This document shows, piece after piece, positions 1 through 8,740 of a DNA stretch of 64,000 nucleotides. Position 1 is the first letter of the stretch. The number at the start of each line of letters is the position of its first letter. This DNA comes from an uncultured Pseudomonadales bacterium. GTDB taxonomy: Bacteria > Pseudomonadota > Gammaproteobacteria > Pseudomonadales > Azotimanducaceae. The translations under genes were made by a program, and so were the position numbers. The stretch lies in contig OY282460.1 of the NCBI GenBank assembly GCA_958296295.1, forward strand, positions 2,108,001 through 2,172,000, read 5' to 3'. The notes under the pieces are model-generated. The model was not told where the DNA came from, searched no databases, and saw only the letters and a program-made list of their open reading frames with translations.

Positions 1-474
1 CAGATGGTGCGGCAGCATGTCCGCCGCCGGCGTGTTTATCAGATCCCGGCAAAAGGCGACCGCCCGCAGCTCGCCGAGCACCGCGCGGTCGGCTTGGGCC
101 ACCAACAACCGGGCCGGCGCTCGCCGCGCCTCGCGGTAGGCGTTGAAGCGGTAGGCGCCTAGGCCCCAGCCGAGAGAGAGCTTCCGCGACATCTCGCCGG
201 TGCCGGCGTTGGCCAGCCGGTAGTCGCCCTCGGGCAGCTTGTGCGGCGCGTTCCCCAGGCTGGCGACCTTGGCCGACTCGCCGAGCCCGGCGGCCACGCG
301 CTCCGGTCGCCCATCCGCTCCCGGCAGCCACGCGAGCTCGCCGGCGCGGGCTTGGAATCCCGCGCTGGCAAGCCAAGCCCGGGCGCGCTCGTCTTGACCG
401 GCGCGCCAGCCGTCGAAGTCCGCTTGCGCCACGACTTCCACGGGCGTGGCCGGGCGGCCGTCGTCTTCGATCAT
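1..474 (-). CDS. M17-family leucyl aminopeptidase, N-terminal part (cut by window edge)
   Basis: This frame is open from an ATG at 474 to the left edge (158 codons, no stop), so only the N-terminal region is present. The last visible residues, [11 protein letters not shown], match the conserved stretch before the catalytic domain in M17 (leucyl/cysteinylglycine) metallo-aminopeptidases, cytosolic enzymes that trim N-terminal residues from peptides. The catalytic metal ligands lie beyond the edge. The start is fixed by an ATGA overlap with the lipA stop (471-474), which implies translational coupling to lipA. A function in general peptide turnover is inferred from family membership; the family assignment rests mainly on the RDLINTPA motif. 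Confidence 0.8.
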   Translation of the reverse strand, partial: MIEDDGRPATPVEVVAQADFDGWRAGQDERARAWLASAGFQARAGELAWLPGADGRPERVAAGLGESAKVASLGNAPHKLPEGDYRLANAGTGEMSRKLSLGWGLGAYRFNAYREARRAPARLLVAQADRAVLGELRAVAFCRDLINTPAADMLPHHL

Positions 475-1451
475 CGTGCCGACTCGTGTCCGACGTTCGC
501 CCCCAACTGATCCGCGCGATAGCTGGAACGAACCAATGGGCCGGCGGCCACATCGCGGAAGCCCGCCTGCAAACCCCAGCGCCGGTGCCACTCGAACTCC
601 TCTGGACGAACCCAACGCGCCACCGGCAGGTGGTTGCGGGTGGGTTGCAGGTACTGGCCAAGGGTGAGCAGGCCGACGCCGGCCCGGCGCAGATCAAGCA
701 TCGCCGTGCGAACCTCGTCGTCGGTTTCGCCAAGGCCCAGCATCAGGCTGCTCTTGGTTGCGGCGCCGAGCGTGTGCGCGTGCTTCAGCACGGCCAGGGT
801 CTGGTCGTAGCCGGCCCGCGGATCGCGCACCGGGTGCGTCAGGCGGCGGACGGTCTCCAAGTTTTGCGCGAACACGTCCACGCCGGATTCCACCACCGTG
901 GCCACCGCGGCCGTATCGCCGCGGAAGTCCGGGGTCAGCGCCTCCACTCGGGTGGCCGGGCAGCGCGACTTGATGGCGTGCACGCAGGCCGCGTAGTGGG
1001 CCGCTCCGCCATCCGGCAGGTCGTCGCGATCCACCGAGGTGAGCACGACGTAGCGGAGCCCCATGAGCCGCACCGACCGCGCCGCGTTCGCCGGTTCGGC
1101 CGGATCGAGCCAGCCGTTCGGATTGCCGGTGTCCACCGAGCAGAAGCGGCAGGCGCGGGTGCACACGCTGCCCATGAGCATGAGCGTGGCGGTGCCGGCG
1201 CTCCAACACTCGCCGATGTTGGGACAGCGGGATTCCTCGCACACGGTGGCGAGCCGGTTCTCGCGCACCGCCTTCCGCACGTGGCCGAAGCGCTCGCCGC
1301 CGCCGGCGCGCACCCGCAGCCACGGCGGCTTGGGCTGTCGCGGCGGGGCGTCCAGTTGCCGCGCCTTGATGCCGTCCTTGATGGCGTTGAAGCCGTGCCT
1401 GGTGCGGTATTTGGCGCCGCTGCCGGCCTCTTTGCCGGGTTGTTGGAGCAT
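471..1451 (-). CDS. lipA: lipoyl synthase LipA
   Basis: Radical-SAM enzyme that inserts two sulfurs into protein-bound octanoyl chains to make lipoyl groups for 2-oxoacid dehydrogenases and the glycine cleavage system. 326 residues, normal length. The auxiliary iron-sulfur cluster cysteines are C71, C76 and C82 ([12 protein letters not shown]), the radical-SAM cluster is C97, C101, C104 (CTRACRFC), and the C-terminal RSSY motif that ligates the auxiliary cluster is at about 308-311. All key residues are present. The ATG lies 9 nt after the asnS stop and the stop overlaps the next start, so it is the middle gene of an asnS-lipA-aminopeptidase operon. No lipB is visible in the window. Confidence 0.97.
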   Translation of the reverse strand: MLQQPGKEAGSGAKYRTRHGFNAIKDGIKARQLDAPPRQPKPPWLRVRAGGGERFGHVRKAVRENRLATVCEESRCPNIGECWSAGTATLMLMGSVCTRACRFCSVDTGNPNGWLDPAEPANAARSVRLMGLRYVVLTSVDRDDLPDGGAAHYAACVHAIKSRCPATRVEALTPDFRGDTAAVATVVESGVDVFAQNLETVRRLTHPVRDPRAGYDQTLAVLKHAHTLGAATKSSLMLGLGETDDEVRTAMLDLRRAGVGLLTLGQYLQPTRNHLPVARWVRPEEFEWHRRWGLQAGFRDVAAGPLVRSSYRADQLGANVGHESAR

Positions 1452-1460
1452 CGGGCGCGG

Positions 1461-2810
1461 TCAGAACGCGGCGTTGCCCGGCGCGCGCGGAAACGGGATG
1501 GTGTCGCGGATGTTGTCCATGCCCGTGACGAACTGCACCAGACGCTCCAAGCCCAAACCGAAACCGGCGTGCGGCACGGAACCGTAGCGGCGCAGATCCC
1601 GGTACCACCACAGGTCTTCTTTGGCGTCGGCCGCCATGCGCTCGTCCAGCTTCGCCAAGCGTTCTTCGCGCTGGCTGCCGCCGATGATCTCGCCAACGCC
1701 CGGCACCAGCACGTCCATGGCGGCGACGGTGCGCTCGTCGTCGTTCTGGCGCATGTAGAACGCCTTGATCTCCTTCGGGTAGTTCGTCACCACGACCGGG
1801 CCGCCGGCGTGCCGCTCGGTGAGATGGCGCTCGTGCTCGGTTTGCAGATCGCGGCCCCACTGCGGGGGAAACTCGAACGTCGCCCCGGCGTTTTGCAGGA
1901 TGTCGACCGCCTCGCCGTAGTCGAGGCGCGCGAACGACGAGGTGACGATGTTCTCCAGCCGCGTCACCACGTTCGCGTCCACGCGGGCTTGGAAGAAGGC
2001 CAAGTCCTCCGCGTGCCGCTCCAGCACTTCGCCGAGCACGTTCTTGAGGAAGTCCTCGGCCAGATCCGCCAGATCGCCGAGGTCCGCGAAGGCGATTTCC
2101 GGTTCGATCATCCAGAACTCCGCCAAGTGGCGGCCGGTGTGGGAGTTCTCCGCCCGGAACGTGGGGCCGAACGTGTAGACCTTGCTCATGGCCAGGCAAA
2201 ACGCCTCCACGTTGAGCTGGCCGGAAACGGTGAGATAGGTTTGCCGGCCGAAAAAACCGTCGCCGGTCGGCCCGGCGATGCGGAACAGTTCGCCCGCGCC
2301 CTCGCAGTCGCTGGGCGTGATTATGGGAGTGTTCACCCACACGAAGCCGCGCTTCGCGAAATAGCCGTGAATGGCTTGGGCGATGCCGTTGCGCACCCGG
2401 GCGATGGCGCCGAAGGTGTTGGTGCGCGGGCGCAGATGCGCGACCGTGCGCAGATGCTCGAACGTGTGGCGCTTCTTGGCGATCGGATAGGTTTCCGGGT
2501 CGGCCACCGGGCCCACCAGCCGCATCTGGGTGGCCCGCAGCTCGCGGCTTTGCCCCTTGCCGGGGGAGGCGACCACCTGGCCGGCCACCTCCACCGCGCA
2601 TCCCACGCCGAGCGCGGTCACCTCTTGGTAATTGGGCAAACCTTGATCGGCGACCACTTGCAGGTCCGCGAGGCAGGAGCCGTCGTTCACGGCGACAAAC
2701 GAGAATCCGGCCTTCGATGTGCGGCGCGACTTCACCCAGCCGCGCACGCGCTTCTGATCGCCGAGGGTGGCCGGCCCGTTGAGCACGTCGTGGATGGTCG
2801 CGTCTTCCAT
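1461..2810 (-). CDS. asnS: asparaginyl-tRNA synthetase AsnS
   Basis: Class IIb aminoacyl-tRNA synthetase charging tRNA-Asn. The frame is open far upstream, but similarity starts at the ATG at 2810 ([10 protein letters not shown]), giving 449 residues, close to the usual 460-470. An N-terminal OB-fold anticodon-binding domain spans about residues 18-100. Class II motif 2 is at about 217-238 ([21 protein letters not shown] core) and motif 3 is at the C-terminus ([11 protein letters not shown]). Having a dedicated AsnS suggests direct tRNA-Asn charging rather than sole reliance on transamidation. It heads the operon with lipA and diverges from the DUF3014 gene across 66 bp. Confidence 0.97.
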   Translation of the reverse strand: MEDATIHDVLNGPATLGDQKRVRGWVKSRRTSKAGFSFVAVNDGSCLADLQVVADQGLPNYQEVTALGVGCAVEVAGQVVASPGKGQSRELRATQMRLVGPVADPETYPIAKKRHTFEHLRTVAHLRPRTNTFGAIARVRNGIAQAIHGYFAKRGFVWVNTPIITPSDCEGAGELFRIAGPTGDGFFGRQTYLTVSGQLNVEAFCLAMSKVYTFGPTFRAENSHTGRHLAEFWMIEPEIAFADLGDLADLAEDFLKNVLGEVLERHAEDLAFFQARVDANVVTRLENIVTSSFARLDYGEAVDILQNAGATFEFPPQWGRDLQTEHERHLTERHAGGPVVVTNYPKEIKAFYMRQNDDERTVAAMDVLVPGVGEIIGGSQREERLAKLDERMAADAKEDLWWYRDLRRYGSVPHAGFGLGLERLVQFVTGMDNIRDTIPFPRAPGNAAF

Positions 2811-2876
2811 GCGCGCTAATGTAAGCAATATCGGCGGCGGTATCCATGCCGGCGCTTCGGATTGGCTGAAGGCATA

Positions 2877-3728
2877 ATGCGGCGCATGGAACGTCGAACC
2901 AAACTGATCGCGGCGCACGCGGTTGGCGCCGCCGTGCTGGTCGCCGCGCTCGCTTGGTGGTTGGCCGCACGGGGTGAAGCGCCAGCCGACGAATCCCCGG
3001 TGGGGAGTGGGGTGGCCGGCGAGGCGGTGGCAGAACCGCCGGCGCAAGAGCCGCCGCAGGAGGCGCCGGCGGACGCGGACACCGATCCGCCGCCGGTCGC
3101 GCCTGCGCCTGTTGAGATCGGCGTCCGTTCGGCCGGCACCGGGTTGCCGCCGCTTGCCGAAAGCGACGTCTTCGTGCGGGAATGGCTGGGCGCGGACACG
3201 CCGCCGGCGTGGAACGATTGGTTGGCGCGGACCGGCCTCGTCCACTTCGTGGCGGTCATCCTCGACAACGCGGCTCGTGGCGACGTGCCAAGACGCGCCC
3301 TCTCGTTCATCTCCGCGGGGCGGTTCAGCGTGGTTGAAACCGGCGACGGGATGTTCATCTCGCCGGCGTCCCACGCTCGTTACGACGCCTTGATGGACGC
3401 GGCGTTGGCGTTGCCGCCGGATTTGGCCGCGGCGCTATTGCAACGGCTGGATCCGTTGATCGAGACCGCGCTCGGCGAGATCGGCGTCCATGACGCGAGC
3501 CCCCGCACGCTGACGTACAGCGCCATCGCGCGCGTGTTGGCAACCCCCATCCCGGAAGGCGGGATCGCGTTGGAGCGGCCAGCCGTGCATTACGAGTTCG
3601 CCGATGCCGACCTGGAAGCGCTGCTGCCGGTGCAGAAACAGTTGTTGCGCACCGGCCCGGCCAACACCGCCAAGGCGCAGCGCTACGCCCGGGAACTCCG
3701 CGCCGCTCTCAAGCGGTTGGACCGCTAG
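2877..3728 (+). CDS. DUF3014 family membrane-anchored protein
   Basis: 283 residues from the ATG at 2877, which has GAAGG just upstream; an ATG at 2886 is also possible. One transmembrane helix lies near residues 9-30 ([14 protein letters not shown]), followed by a Pro/Ala/Glu-rich linker to about residue 75 that probably spans periplasmic space, then a globular domain. The domain carries the DUF3014 hallmarks [15 protein letters not shown] and [13 protein letters not shown]. The function of DUF3014 is unknown; it is common in gammaproteobacteria and the topology suggests an inner-membrane protein with a periplasmic domain. Its 3' end overlaps the convergent downstream gene by 20 bp. Confidence 0.85.
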   Translation: MRRMERRTKLIAAHAVGAAVLVAALAWWLAARGEAPADESPVGSGVAGEAVAEPPAQEPPQEAPADADTDPPPVAPAPVEIGVRSAGTGLPPLAESDVFVREWLGADTPPAWNDWLARTGLVHFVAVILDNAARGDVPRRALSFISAGRFSVVETGDGMFISPASHARYDALMDAALALPPDLAAALLQRLDPLIETALGEIGVHDASPRTLTYSAIARVLATPIPEGGIALERPAVHYEFADADLEALLPVQKQLLRTGPANTAKAQRYARELRAALKRLDR

Positions 3729-4935
3729 GGTTTGCGCCGCGCCCGCTCGGCAGCTCGATCCGTGTGCCACCTTCGTGGCGAAACGGCGAATGATGCGCCT
3801 GCGCGAACTCCATGTCGCGGCGCACGAAATGGCGCTCCTCGCCCAGGTACCGCTCCACGGCGTCGCGTAGCCGGGGGTCGCGGATCCAGTGCGCGGAATA
3901 GGTGGGGCAGGGCAGGTATCCGCGGGCGATCTTGTGCCCTCCCTGGGCGCCCGCCTCCACGCGCTCGAGGCCATGCGCGATGGCGAAGTCGATGGCTTGG
4001 TAGTAGCAGGCCTCGAAATGCAGGAAGCGGTGGTCTTCCAAGCAACCCCAGTTGCGCCCGTAGAGAGCGTCTTCGCCGATGAAGTGAATGGCGGCGGCGA
4101 TGTGGCGCCCGGCGCGCTTGCACAACACCAACAGCACACGGTCGCCCATGCTCTCGCCCACGCGGCTGAAGAACTCGCGGGTGAGATAGGGGACGCCCCA
4201 CTTGCGGTTGCTGGTGTCCAGGTAGCAGTCGTAGAACGCATCCCACTGCGCTTCGGTGATTTCGCCGGTGGCCCATTCGATGGTCACGCCTTCGGCGAGG
4301 GCCTCGCGGCGTTCGCGACGGATGTTCTTGCGCTTTTTCGCCGAGAGTGCGGCGGTGAAGTCCGCGAACGTCCGGTAGCCGTCGTTGCGCCAGTGGAATT
4401 GCGTGTCCAAGCGCCGCAGGCAGCCTGTTTCGGCGGCGCGCCGCCACTGGTCTTCCGGCATGAAGGTGACGTGCACGGAACTCACCTCCACCTGCCGTGC
4501 GACCTCGATGGTCAGACCAAGCAATTGGCTTTCCACCTCGTTCGCCGCCTCCCCGGCAGCGGCCAGAAACCGCCGGCCGGTGGCCGGCGTGAACGGCACG
4601 CTCACTTGGAGTTTCGGGTAATAGCGGCCCCCGGCGCGGCGGAACGCCTCCGCCCAGCCGCTGTCGAACACGAACTCGCCCCGCGAGTGCGCCTTGAGAT
4701 ACATGGGCACCGCGCCGATGGCTTCGTCCACGCCGGCGTCGCCTGGCGAGACGACGAGGTGGAAGGGCTGCCACCCCGTTTCGGCGCTGACGCTGCCGCT
4801 CGCCTCCAAGGCGTGCAGAAACCGATGATCCACGAACGGGTTGTACGGCGCCCCGGCCGGATTGGCGCAACGGTTCCACGCCAACTCGTCAATGGCGCCG
4901 ATGTCGTGCAGTATCCGCGCCGTGCGTTCGGCCAC
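3709..4935 (-). CDS. FemAB-like acyltransferase (PF04339-type, GNAT fold)
   Basis: 408 residues. The start is a GTG at 4935; an in-frame TAG lies immediately upstream, so nothing longer is possible. It matches the DUF482/'peptidogalycan biosynthesis' family of FemAB-like N-acyltransferases: an N-terminal segment with NPFVDHRFLHALEASGS, a basic KKRKNIRRERREA stretch, and a C-terminal region with ARGYLPCPTYSAHWI and the RYLGEERHFV tail. Despite the family name, peptidoglycan activity has not been shown for most bacterial members, so the substrate is unknown. The protein lacks a signal peptide and is probably cytosolic. The 3' end overlaps the DUF3014 gene tail to tail. Confidence 0.85.
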   Translation of the reverse strand: MAERTARILHDIGAIDELAWNRCANPAGAPYNPFVDHRFLHALEASGSVSAETGWQPFHLVVSPGDAGVDEAIGAVPMYLKAHSRGEFVFDSGWAEAFRRAGGRYYPKLQVSVPFTPATGRRFLAAAGEAANEVESQLLGLTIEVARQVEVSSVHVTFMPEDQWRRAAETGCLRRLDTQFHWRNDGYRTFADFTAALSAKKRKNIRRERREALAEGVTIEWATGEITEAQWDAFYDCYLDTSNRKWGVPYLTREFFSRVGESMGDRVLLVLCKRAGRHIAAAIHFIGEDALYGRNWGCLEDHRFLHFEACYYQAIDFAIAHGLERVEAGAQGGHKIARGYLPCPTYSAHWIRDPRLRDAVERYLGEERHFVRRDMEFAQAHHSPFRHEGGTRIELPSGRGANPSGPTA

Positions 4936-5083
4936 GGCCTAGAAGAGCGTGTAGGTCGCAAGGACGAGCATGCCAAAGACCAATCAGTTTGCGACGCGGG
5001 CGTTAGCCTGCGGCTTCGCGGGCAAAAACGCAATGTCTCGTCCGTGCGCGCTCCTGCGTCCCTTGAACGCGAGACTGGCGACA
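4936..5083. other. intergenic spacer between FemAB-like gene and REP-like element
   Basis: No coding signal is seen. The spacer contains short inverted pieces such as GCCTGCGGCTTCGCGGGC, which may be a worn hairpin related to the adjacent repeat. It lies in front of the GTG of the acyltransferase, and no clear promoter could be picked out. Confidence 0.4.
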
Positions 5084-5124
5084 GCGGTTGCGAAGCAAAC
5101 TGCCAACGTGCCCGCTAGGGCGCA
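5084..5124. repeat. degenerate copy of the double-hairpin REP element
   Basis: The segment aligns along its length with units of the tandem array at 24.2 kb. It shares the AACTGCCAACG core, a left arm (GCGGTTGCGAAGC) and a right arm GCCCGCTAGGGC, with a few substitutions. It sits directly against the 3' end of the amidohydrolase gene, whose stop codon is at 5125-5127. Confidence 0.6.
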
Positions 5125-6909
5125 CTAGCGGCCGGTTCGCTCGAACACGACTCGGCCGCCCATCATCGTCATGTCCACTTCGATGGCGTGGATGCGGTGC
5201 GCCGGCGTCTTGAAGATGTCCTCGGACAACACCGCCAAGTCCGCCCGCTTGCCCGCCGCGATGATGCCCACGTCGTCCAAGCGCAGTTGCCGCGCCCCCG
5301 CCGCGGTGTAGCCGATCAACAGCGTGGCCAAGTCGAGGCGCTGACCGGAAGGCGGCAAACGCGGCCCGTTGGCCACGCCGGGCGCCCGTCGCGTGTGGCC
5401 TATCTCGATGCCGTAGAGCGGCGCGGTCTGCTCGAACGGCAGGCCGGTGGCCGGATGGTCCGAGCCGAAAGCGGTGAGCGGCGCCGACTCCCACAAGTCG
5501 CGCAGGCGCATGACGTTTTCGCCACGCGACTTGCCCAGAAGACGCGAATACAGGGCGAGCGAGCCGGCGAGGTCGTGGCCCCAGTGGGGCGTGGTCTGGA
5601 GCATCACGCCGAGCGGTTTCAAGCGAGCCAGATCCTCCGGCGCGGCGAGCATGGCGTGGGCCACCACCACCCGCGCGTCTCGCGCATCGGATTGCGATAC
5701 GGCTTCCCGCGCCGCGGCCGCCGCGTCCAAGGCCACGCGCAGGGCGCGGTCGCCGATGGCGTGAACGTGGGCGTCCAAGTCCGCCCTGCGCAGCGCCGTC
5801 AACACCTTGCCGAGCCGTTCCGCTTGCAGCAGCACGGCGCCGCTGCCGCCACTCGCGTACGGGGTCAGAGTGGCGGCAGTCTCGCCTTCGATCGTGCCGT
5901 CGTTGGCGATTTTGGCGGTGTGGATGTCCAGCAGATCGCTGGCGAACTGCCTTCGCAAAGTGGTGATCGTGCCCACCAGTTCCTCGCCGGTGGTGCCCGG
6001 GCCGCCGAGATACGCGCTCGCCCGGTAGCGCAACGGCAAGGCCCCCTCGCGGGCCATCGCGGCGAGCGCCCGCATGGCGTTGCGGAGCAGTGCGTCGCCC
6101 GGAATGCCGGCGTCGAACACGGTGGTTATGCCCATTGCCGATAGCTTCGGCAACATGGCGGCGTAGGCGGCGCGGAAGTTCGCCTCCGTGCCGACGCCGA
6201 ACACGGGCAGCAACGGCCAGAAGGCGCCGCTCTCCACCAGCCAGCCGGTGGGTTCGCCGTTCCCGTCGCGTTGGTAGTAGTACACGCCCGGCACCGGATC
6301 CGGCGTGTCTCTGGTGATGCCGGCCACCTCCAGCGCCTTGCTGTTCAGCCACGCGCTGTGGGCGTCCAGGGCGAGCAGCATCACCGGACGGTCTGGCACC
6401 ACGGCGTCCAAGTCGAGCCGGTGGGGGCCGCTGACGCCGGCCGCGTTGGTGGCGGTGTTGAGCGCGCTCGGGAAGCCGAACCCGAAGATCACCTTCTCGT
6501 CCGGGTGCGCGTCGGCGTAGGCGCCCAGGGCCGCTTGCACGTCCTCCACCGTGCGGGTGCCGACGATTTGCAATTTCGTCGCCAGCAGGCCGGCGACGCC
6601 CGGATGGGTGTGGCTGTCCACGAAACCCGGCAGCAGCATGCGGCCGTTCAATGCCACTGCCCGGGCGTTTGGGCCGGCGCGCTTGGCCGCGTCCGCGTTC
6701 GTTCCCACAAAGGCGAAGCGCCGGCCGCGCACCAGCACCGCCTCGGCTGCGGGCGCCGCGCCGTTCCCCGTCCACACCTCGCCGCCTTGGAACAGCGTCT
6801 CCTGCCCAAGAGACGCGCCTGACATCCCGGCCGCGGCCGCGAGTATTGCCGCACCCGCGAACCCGCCTATGCGCCGCACCGCCCCGGCCATTTGATCACT
6901 GCCCGCCAT
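5125..6909 (-). CDS. exported amidohydrolase, YtcJ-like (amidohydrolase family 3)
   Basis: 594 residues from the ATG at 6909, which has AGGA nine bases upstream; in-frame GTG/ATG codons up to 6945 are alternatives. An N-terminal signal sequence (hydrophobic FAGAAILAAAAGMSGASLGQ) suggests export. A TIM-barrel metal-dependent hydrolase follows: HxH metal ligands in GFVDSHTHPG (H100, H102), a later HVHAIGDRAL and SDHPATGLPF, typical of the YtcJ/Nfda group, whose members hydrolyse amide or formamide bonds. The real substrate cannot be predicted. An insertion sequence now begins about 50 bp upstream of the start, in the region expected to hold its promoter, so expression may have changed. Its 3' end abuts a REP-like repeat. 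Confidence 0.88.
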   Translation of the reverse strand: MAGSDQMAGAVRRIGGFAGAAILAAAAGMSGASLGQETLFQGGEVWTGNGAAPAAEAVLVRGRRFAFVGTNADAAKRAGPNARAVALNGRMLLPGFVDSHTHPGVAGLLATKLQIVGTRTVEDVQAALGAYADAHPDEKVIFGFGFPSALNTATNAAGVSGPHRLDLDAVVPDRPVMLLALDAHSAWLNSKALEVAGITRDTPDPVPGVYYYQRDGNGEPTGWLVESGAFWPLLPVFGVGTEANFRAAYAAMLPKLSAMGITTVFDAGIPGDALLRNAMRALAAMAREGALPLRYRASAYLGGPGTTGEELVGTITTLRRQFASDLLDIHTAKIANDGTIEGETAATLTPYASGGSGAVLLQAERLGKVLTALRRADLDAHVHAIGDRALRVALDAAAAAREAVSQSDARDARVVVAHAMLAAPEDLARLKPLGVMLQTTPHWGHDLAGSLALYSRLLGKSRGENVMRLRDLWESAPLTAFGSDHPATGLPFEQTAPLYGIEIGHTRRAPGVANGPRLPPSGQRLDLATLLIGYTAAGARQLRLDDVGIIAAGKRADLAVLSEDIFKTPAHRIHAIEVDMTMMGGRVVFERTGR

Positions 6910-6945
6910 CGCGTTCATCCTAAAACACATCGCGACTTTGGTCAC

Positions 6946-6960
6946 CGGCCTTGAACGTTA
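6946..6960. repeat. left 15-bp target-site duplication of the ISNCY element
   Basis: CGGCCTTGAACGTTA is identical to 8586-8600 on the other side of the element. Joining the flanks at one copy restores a continuous pre-insertion sequence. Confidence 0.9.
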
Positions 6961-7074
6961 TGTCAACGCAAAGTAGAAATGTCCCCTTTTGTGCAAAGTA
7001 GAAATGTCCCCTTTGCCGAAGGCCCGGGATCCTGCCGGCGGCAACGAGGCGGCCTCGCCCGGGCGAGCCGAGTA

Positions 7075-7150
7075 GCGTTTTCCACCGTCTTTCCACGGGC
7101 GCGATCCCCCTTCATCGCAAAAGCGGCGGTGGAAAGACGGTGGAAAACGC
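7075..7150. repeat. 22-bp perfect inverted repeat inside the IS
   Basis: The arms 7075-7096 and 7129-7150 are perfect reverse complements (core CGTTTTCCACCGTC / GACGGTGGAAAACG) around a 32-nt loop. The structure lies 40 bp past the transposase stop, so on the minus strand it would form a very stable 3' hairpin. No T-run follows, so an intrinsic terminator is not certain. It could insulate the transposase, stabilise its mRNA or block read-through out of the element. Confidence 0.85.
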
Positions 7151-7189
7151 GGCGCCGGTCCGGACGCGCCATCCCGACCCGGCGCGACC

Positions 7190-8488
7190 TCATGCCGCGG
7201 CGCGCTCCGCCGCGGCGGGCTTGAACGGCCGGCGCCACGGATGGTCCGGCGCCGGCTTCCAGTCCGGCCTCGCCGCCTGTTCCGCCTTCGCCGCGTCCAC
7301 CCGCTCCCGCACGTCCTTCTCGTCGGCGACCGGAACCGCCGCCTCGCCCTCCGCCAGCACCCGGAACGCCAGCTTGCGCCCCTTGAGGAGCACCGACGCC
7401 GCGCCGTCGAAGCCCTTGCACACCGTCACCGCCGCGCCGCGAAGCCGGCGGCCCTTGCCCTCGCCGACCAGCTGGTACTCCCGCCGTTCGAACTTGAACG
7501 TCAGATTCTTCGACAGCTTCCGCGTCGCCTGCTCGCACAGGATCAGGTCCAGCTCCTCCGCGTCGTGCAAGACCGGACGGTGCGCGTCCTCCGCCTCCCG
7601 CGGCGCCACCGCGAAGCGCCGGTTGTGGTCCGCCATGAACTCCGGCAGGTACGCGTTCGCCGCCTCCATGCCGCCGATGCCCCGCAGCCGCATCTCCTTC
7701 ACCAGCCGGTCCTGCAGCGTCAGGTTGGCGCGCTCCACCCGTCCTTTCGCCTGCGGCGTGCCGGCGTGGATGGGCTCGATGCCCAGCGTCAGCAGCGCGC
7801 GCGTGAACTGCGTCGGCACCTCTTCGCTGTCCTTCCGGTTCACCCGGAACACGCTGTACCGGTCCGAGTACAGCGCCACCGGCCGGCCGTGCGCGGCGAG
7901 ATGCCCCCGCAGCGTCTCCATGTACGCCTCCGTCGTCTCCGACCGGCAGAACCGCAGCGCCAGCAGCCGGCTCGTCGCGTCGTCGATGAACACGATCAGC
8001 GCGCAGCGCGGCGCGCGTCCCTCGAACCAGTCGTGCGGCGAACCGTCCACCTGCACCAACTCCCCGAGCCGCGCCCGGCGCGGCCGGCGCTGGTGGACGC
8101 GCGCCTCCCGGCGCCGCTTCGGACGCCACAGCCCGTCCTCCGTCATCCACTTCCTCAGCGTCTCCCGCGACAGCGCCAATCCGTGCTCCTCCAACAGCTT
8201 CTCCGCCGCGAACGTCGGCCCGAAGTCCGGGTAGCGCTCCCGGACCAGGCGCACCGCCTCCAGCCGAACCTCCGCACCGAACGCCCGGTTCGATGGCGCG
8301 CCGCGGCGCGCCGACGCCATCCCGGCCGCCCCTTGTTCCCGGCACCGTCTCGCCAGACGCTTCACCTGCCTCACGCTCAGCCCCAGACGATCCGCCGCCT
8401 CGCGCTGCTTCACGCGCTTTTCCACCACCGCCGCGATCAACGCCGCCCGATCCGCTTCCTTCACCGTCATCGTCCCTTCCAGCCCCAA
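7190..8488 (-). CDS. ISNCY family transposase
   Basis: 432 residues; an in-frame ATG 18 bp downstream (MTVKEADRAA) is an alternative start. An N-terminal helix-turn-helix (REAADRLGLSVRQVKRL, about 35-55) is followed by a second winged domain (ALSRETLRKWM), and a DDE rve integrase core beginning ELVQVDGSPHDWFEG with IVFIDDATSRLL, ALYSDRYSVFR and the Glu in PQAKGRVERANLTLQDRLVKE. The catalytic Asp-Asp-Glu pattern appears intact. The order and wording of these motifs are those of the ISNCY transposases annotated in many proteobacteria. A basic C-terminal tail completes the protein. Confidence 0.93.
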   Translation of the reverse strand: MGLEGTMTVKEADRAALIAAVVEKRVKQREAADRLGLSVRQVKRLARRCREQGAAGMASARRGAPSNRAFGAEVRLEAVRLVRERYPDFGPTFAAEKLLEEHGLALSRETLRKWMTEDGLWRPKRRREARVHQRRPRRARLGELVQVDGSPHDWFEGRAPRCALIVFIDDATSRLLALRFCRSETTEAYMETLRGHLAAHGRPVALYSDRYSVFRVNRKDSEEVPTQFTRALLTLGIEPIHAGTPQAKGRVERANLTLQDRLVKEMRLRGIGGMEAANAYLPEFMADHNRRFAVAPREAEDAHRPVLHDAEELDLILCEQATRKLSKNLTFKFERREYQLVGEGKGRRLRGAAVTVCKGFDGAASVLLKGRKLAFRVLAEGEAAVPVADEKDVRERVDAAKAEQAARPDWKPAPDHPWRRPFKPAAAERAAA

Positions 8489-8585
8489 ATCCCACCTCCA
8501 CGCAACCGCGAAAAGGCGACACTCTAAGTTCCAAAGGGGACATCTCTACTTTGCACGAAGGGGACATTAGGGTTTTGCGCTGACA

Positions 8586-8600
8586 CGGCCTTGAACGTTA
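8586..8600. repeat. right 15-bp target-site duplication of the ISNCY element
   Basis: Identical to 6946-6960. The sequence after it (GTGAACACGGTGG) continues the interrupted spacer between the amidohydrolase and the next plus-strand gene. Confidence 0.9.
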
Positions 8601-8740
8601 GTGAACACGGTGGCAAACCCAAGCACTGCCGCAAGCGGGCATACTGACGCCTCCGTCGTCGTCGGCGTGGCCTCCACACTTGGATCCGTCGTGCAAGCAA
8701 CACCAACGGCCGCCCGGAAAGCCGGGCCTTGGCGGCGTCC

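Larger units (their letters stand above)
6961..8585 (-). mobile_element. complete ISNCY-type insertion sequence, 1625 bp
   Basis: Both ends begin TGTCA(A/G)CGCAAA when read inward, and the element is flanked by a perfect 15-bp duplication (6946-6960, 8586-8600). Each end carries two copies of a roughly 22-bp site containing AAGTAGAAATGTCCCC: 6968-6990 and 6993-7014 on the left, about 8533-8554 and 8558-8579 on the right. These are likely transposase-binding sites. One transposase gene fills most of the element, and a long hairpin lies between its stop and the left end. Intact ends, intact transposase and exact duplication indicate recent insertion. A target duplication this long fits the long-TSD groups within ISNCY (IS1202-like), but the group assignment is inferred. 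Confidence 0.93.

Noticed and set aside
486..2819. Long plus-strand open frame opposite lipA and asnS
   Set aside because: Arises from high GC codon bias on the opposite strand; the protein is Arg/His/Ala-rich with no domain, while the minus strand encodes two certain genes.
6940..6975. dif/Xer-like site at the IS junction (TTATGTCAACG resembles a XerD arm)
   Set aside because: Only partial match and no XerC arm or spacer; the IS end itself creates the resemblance.
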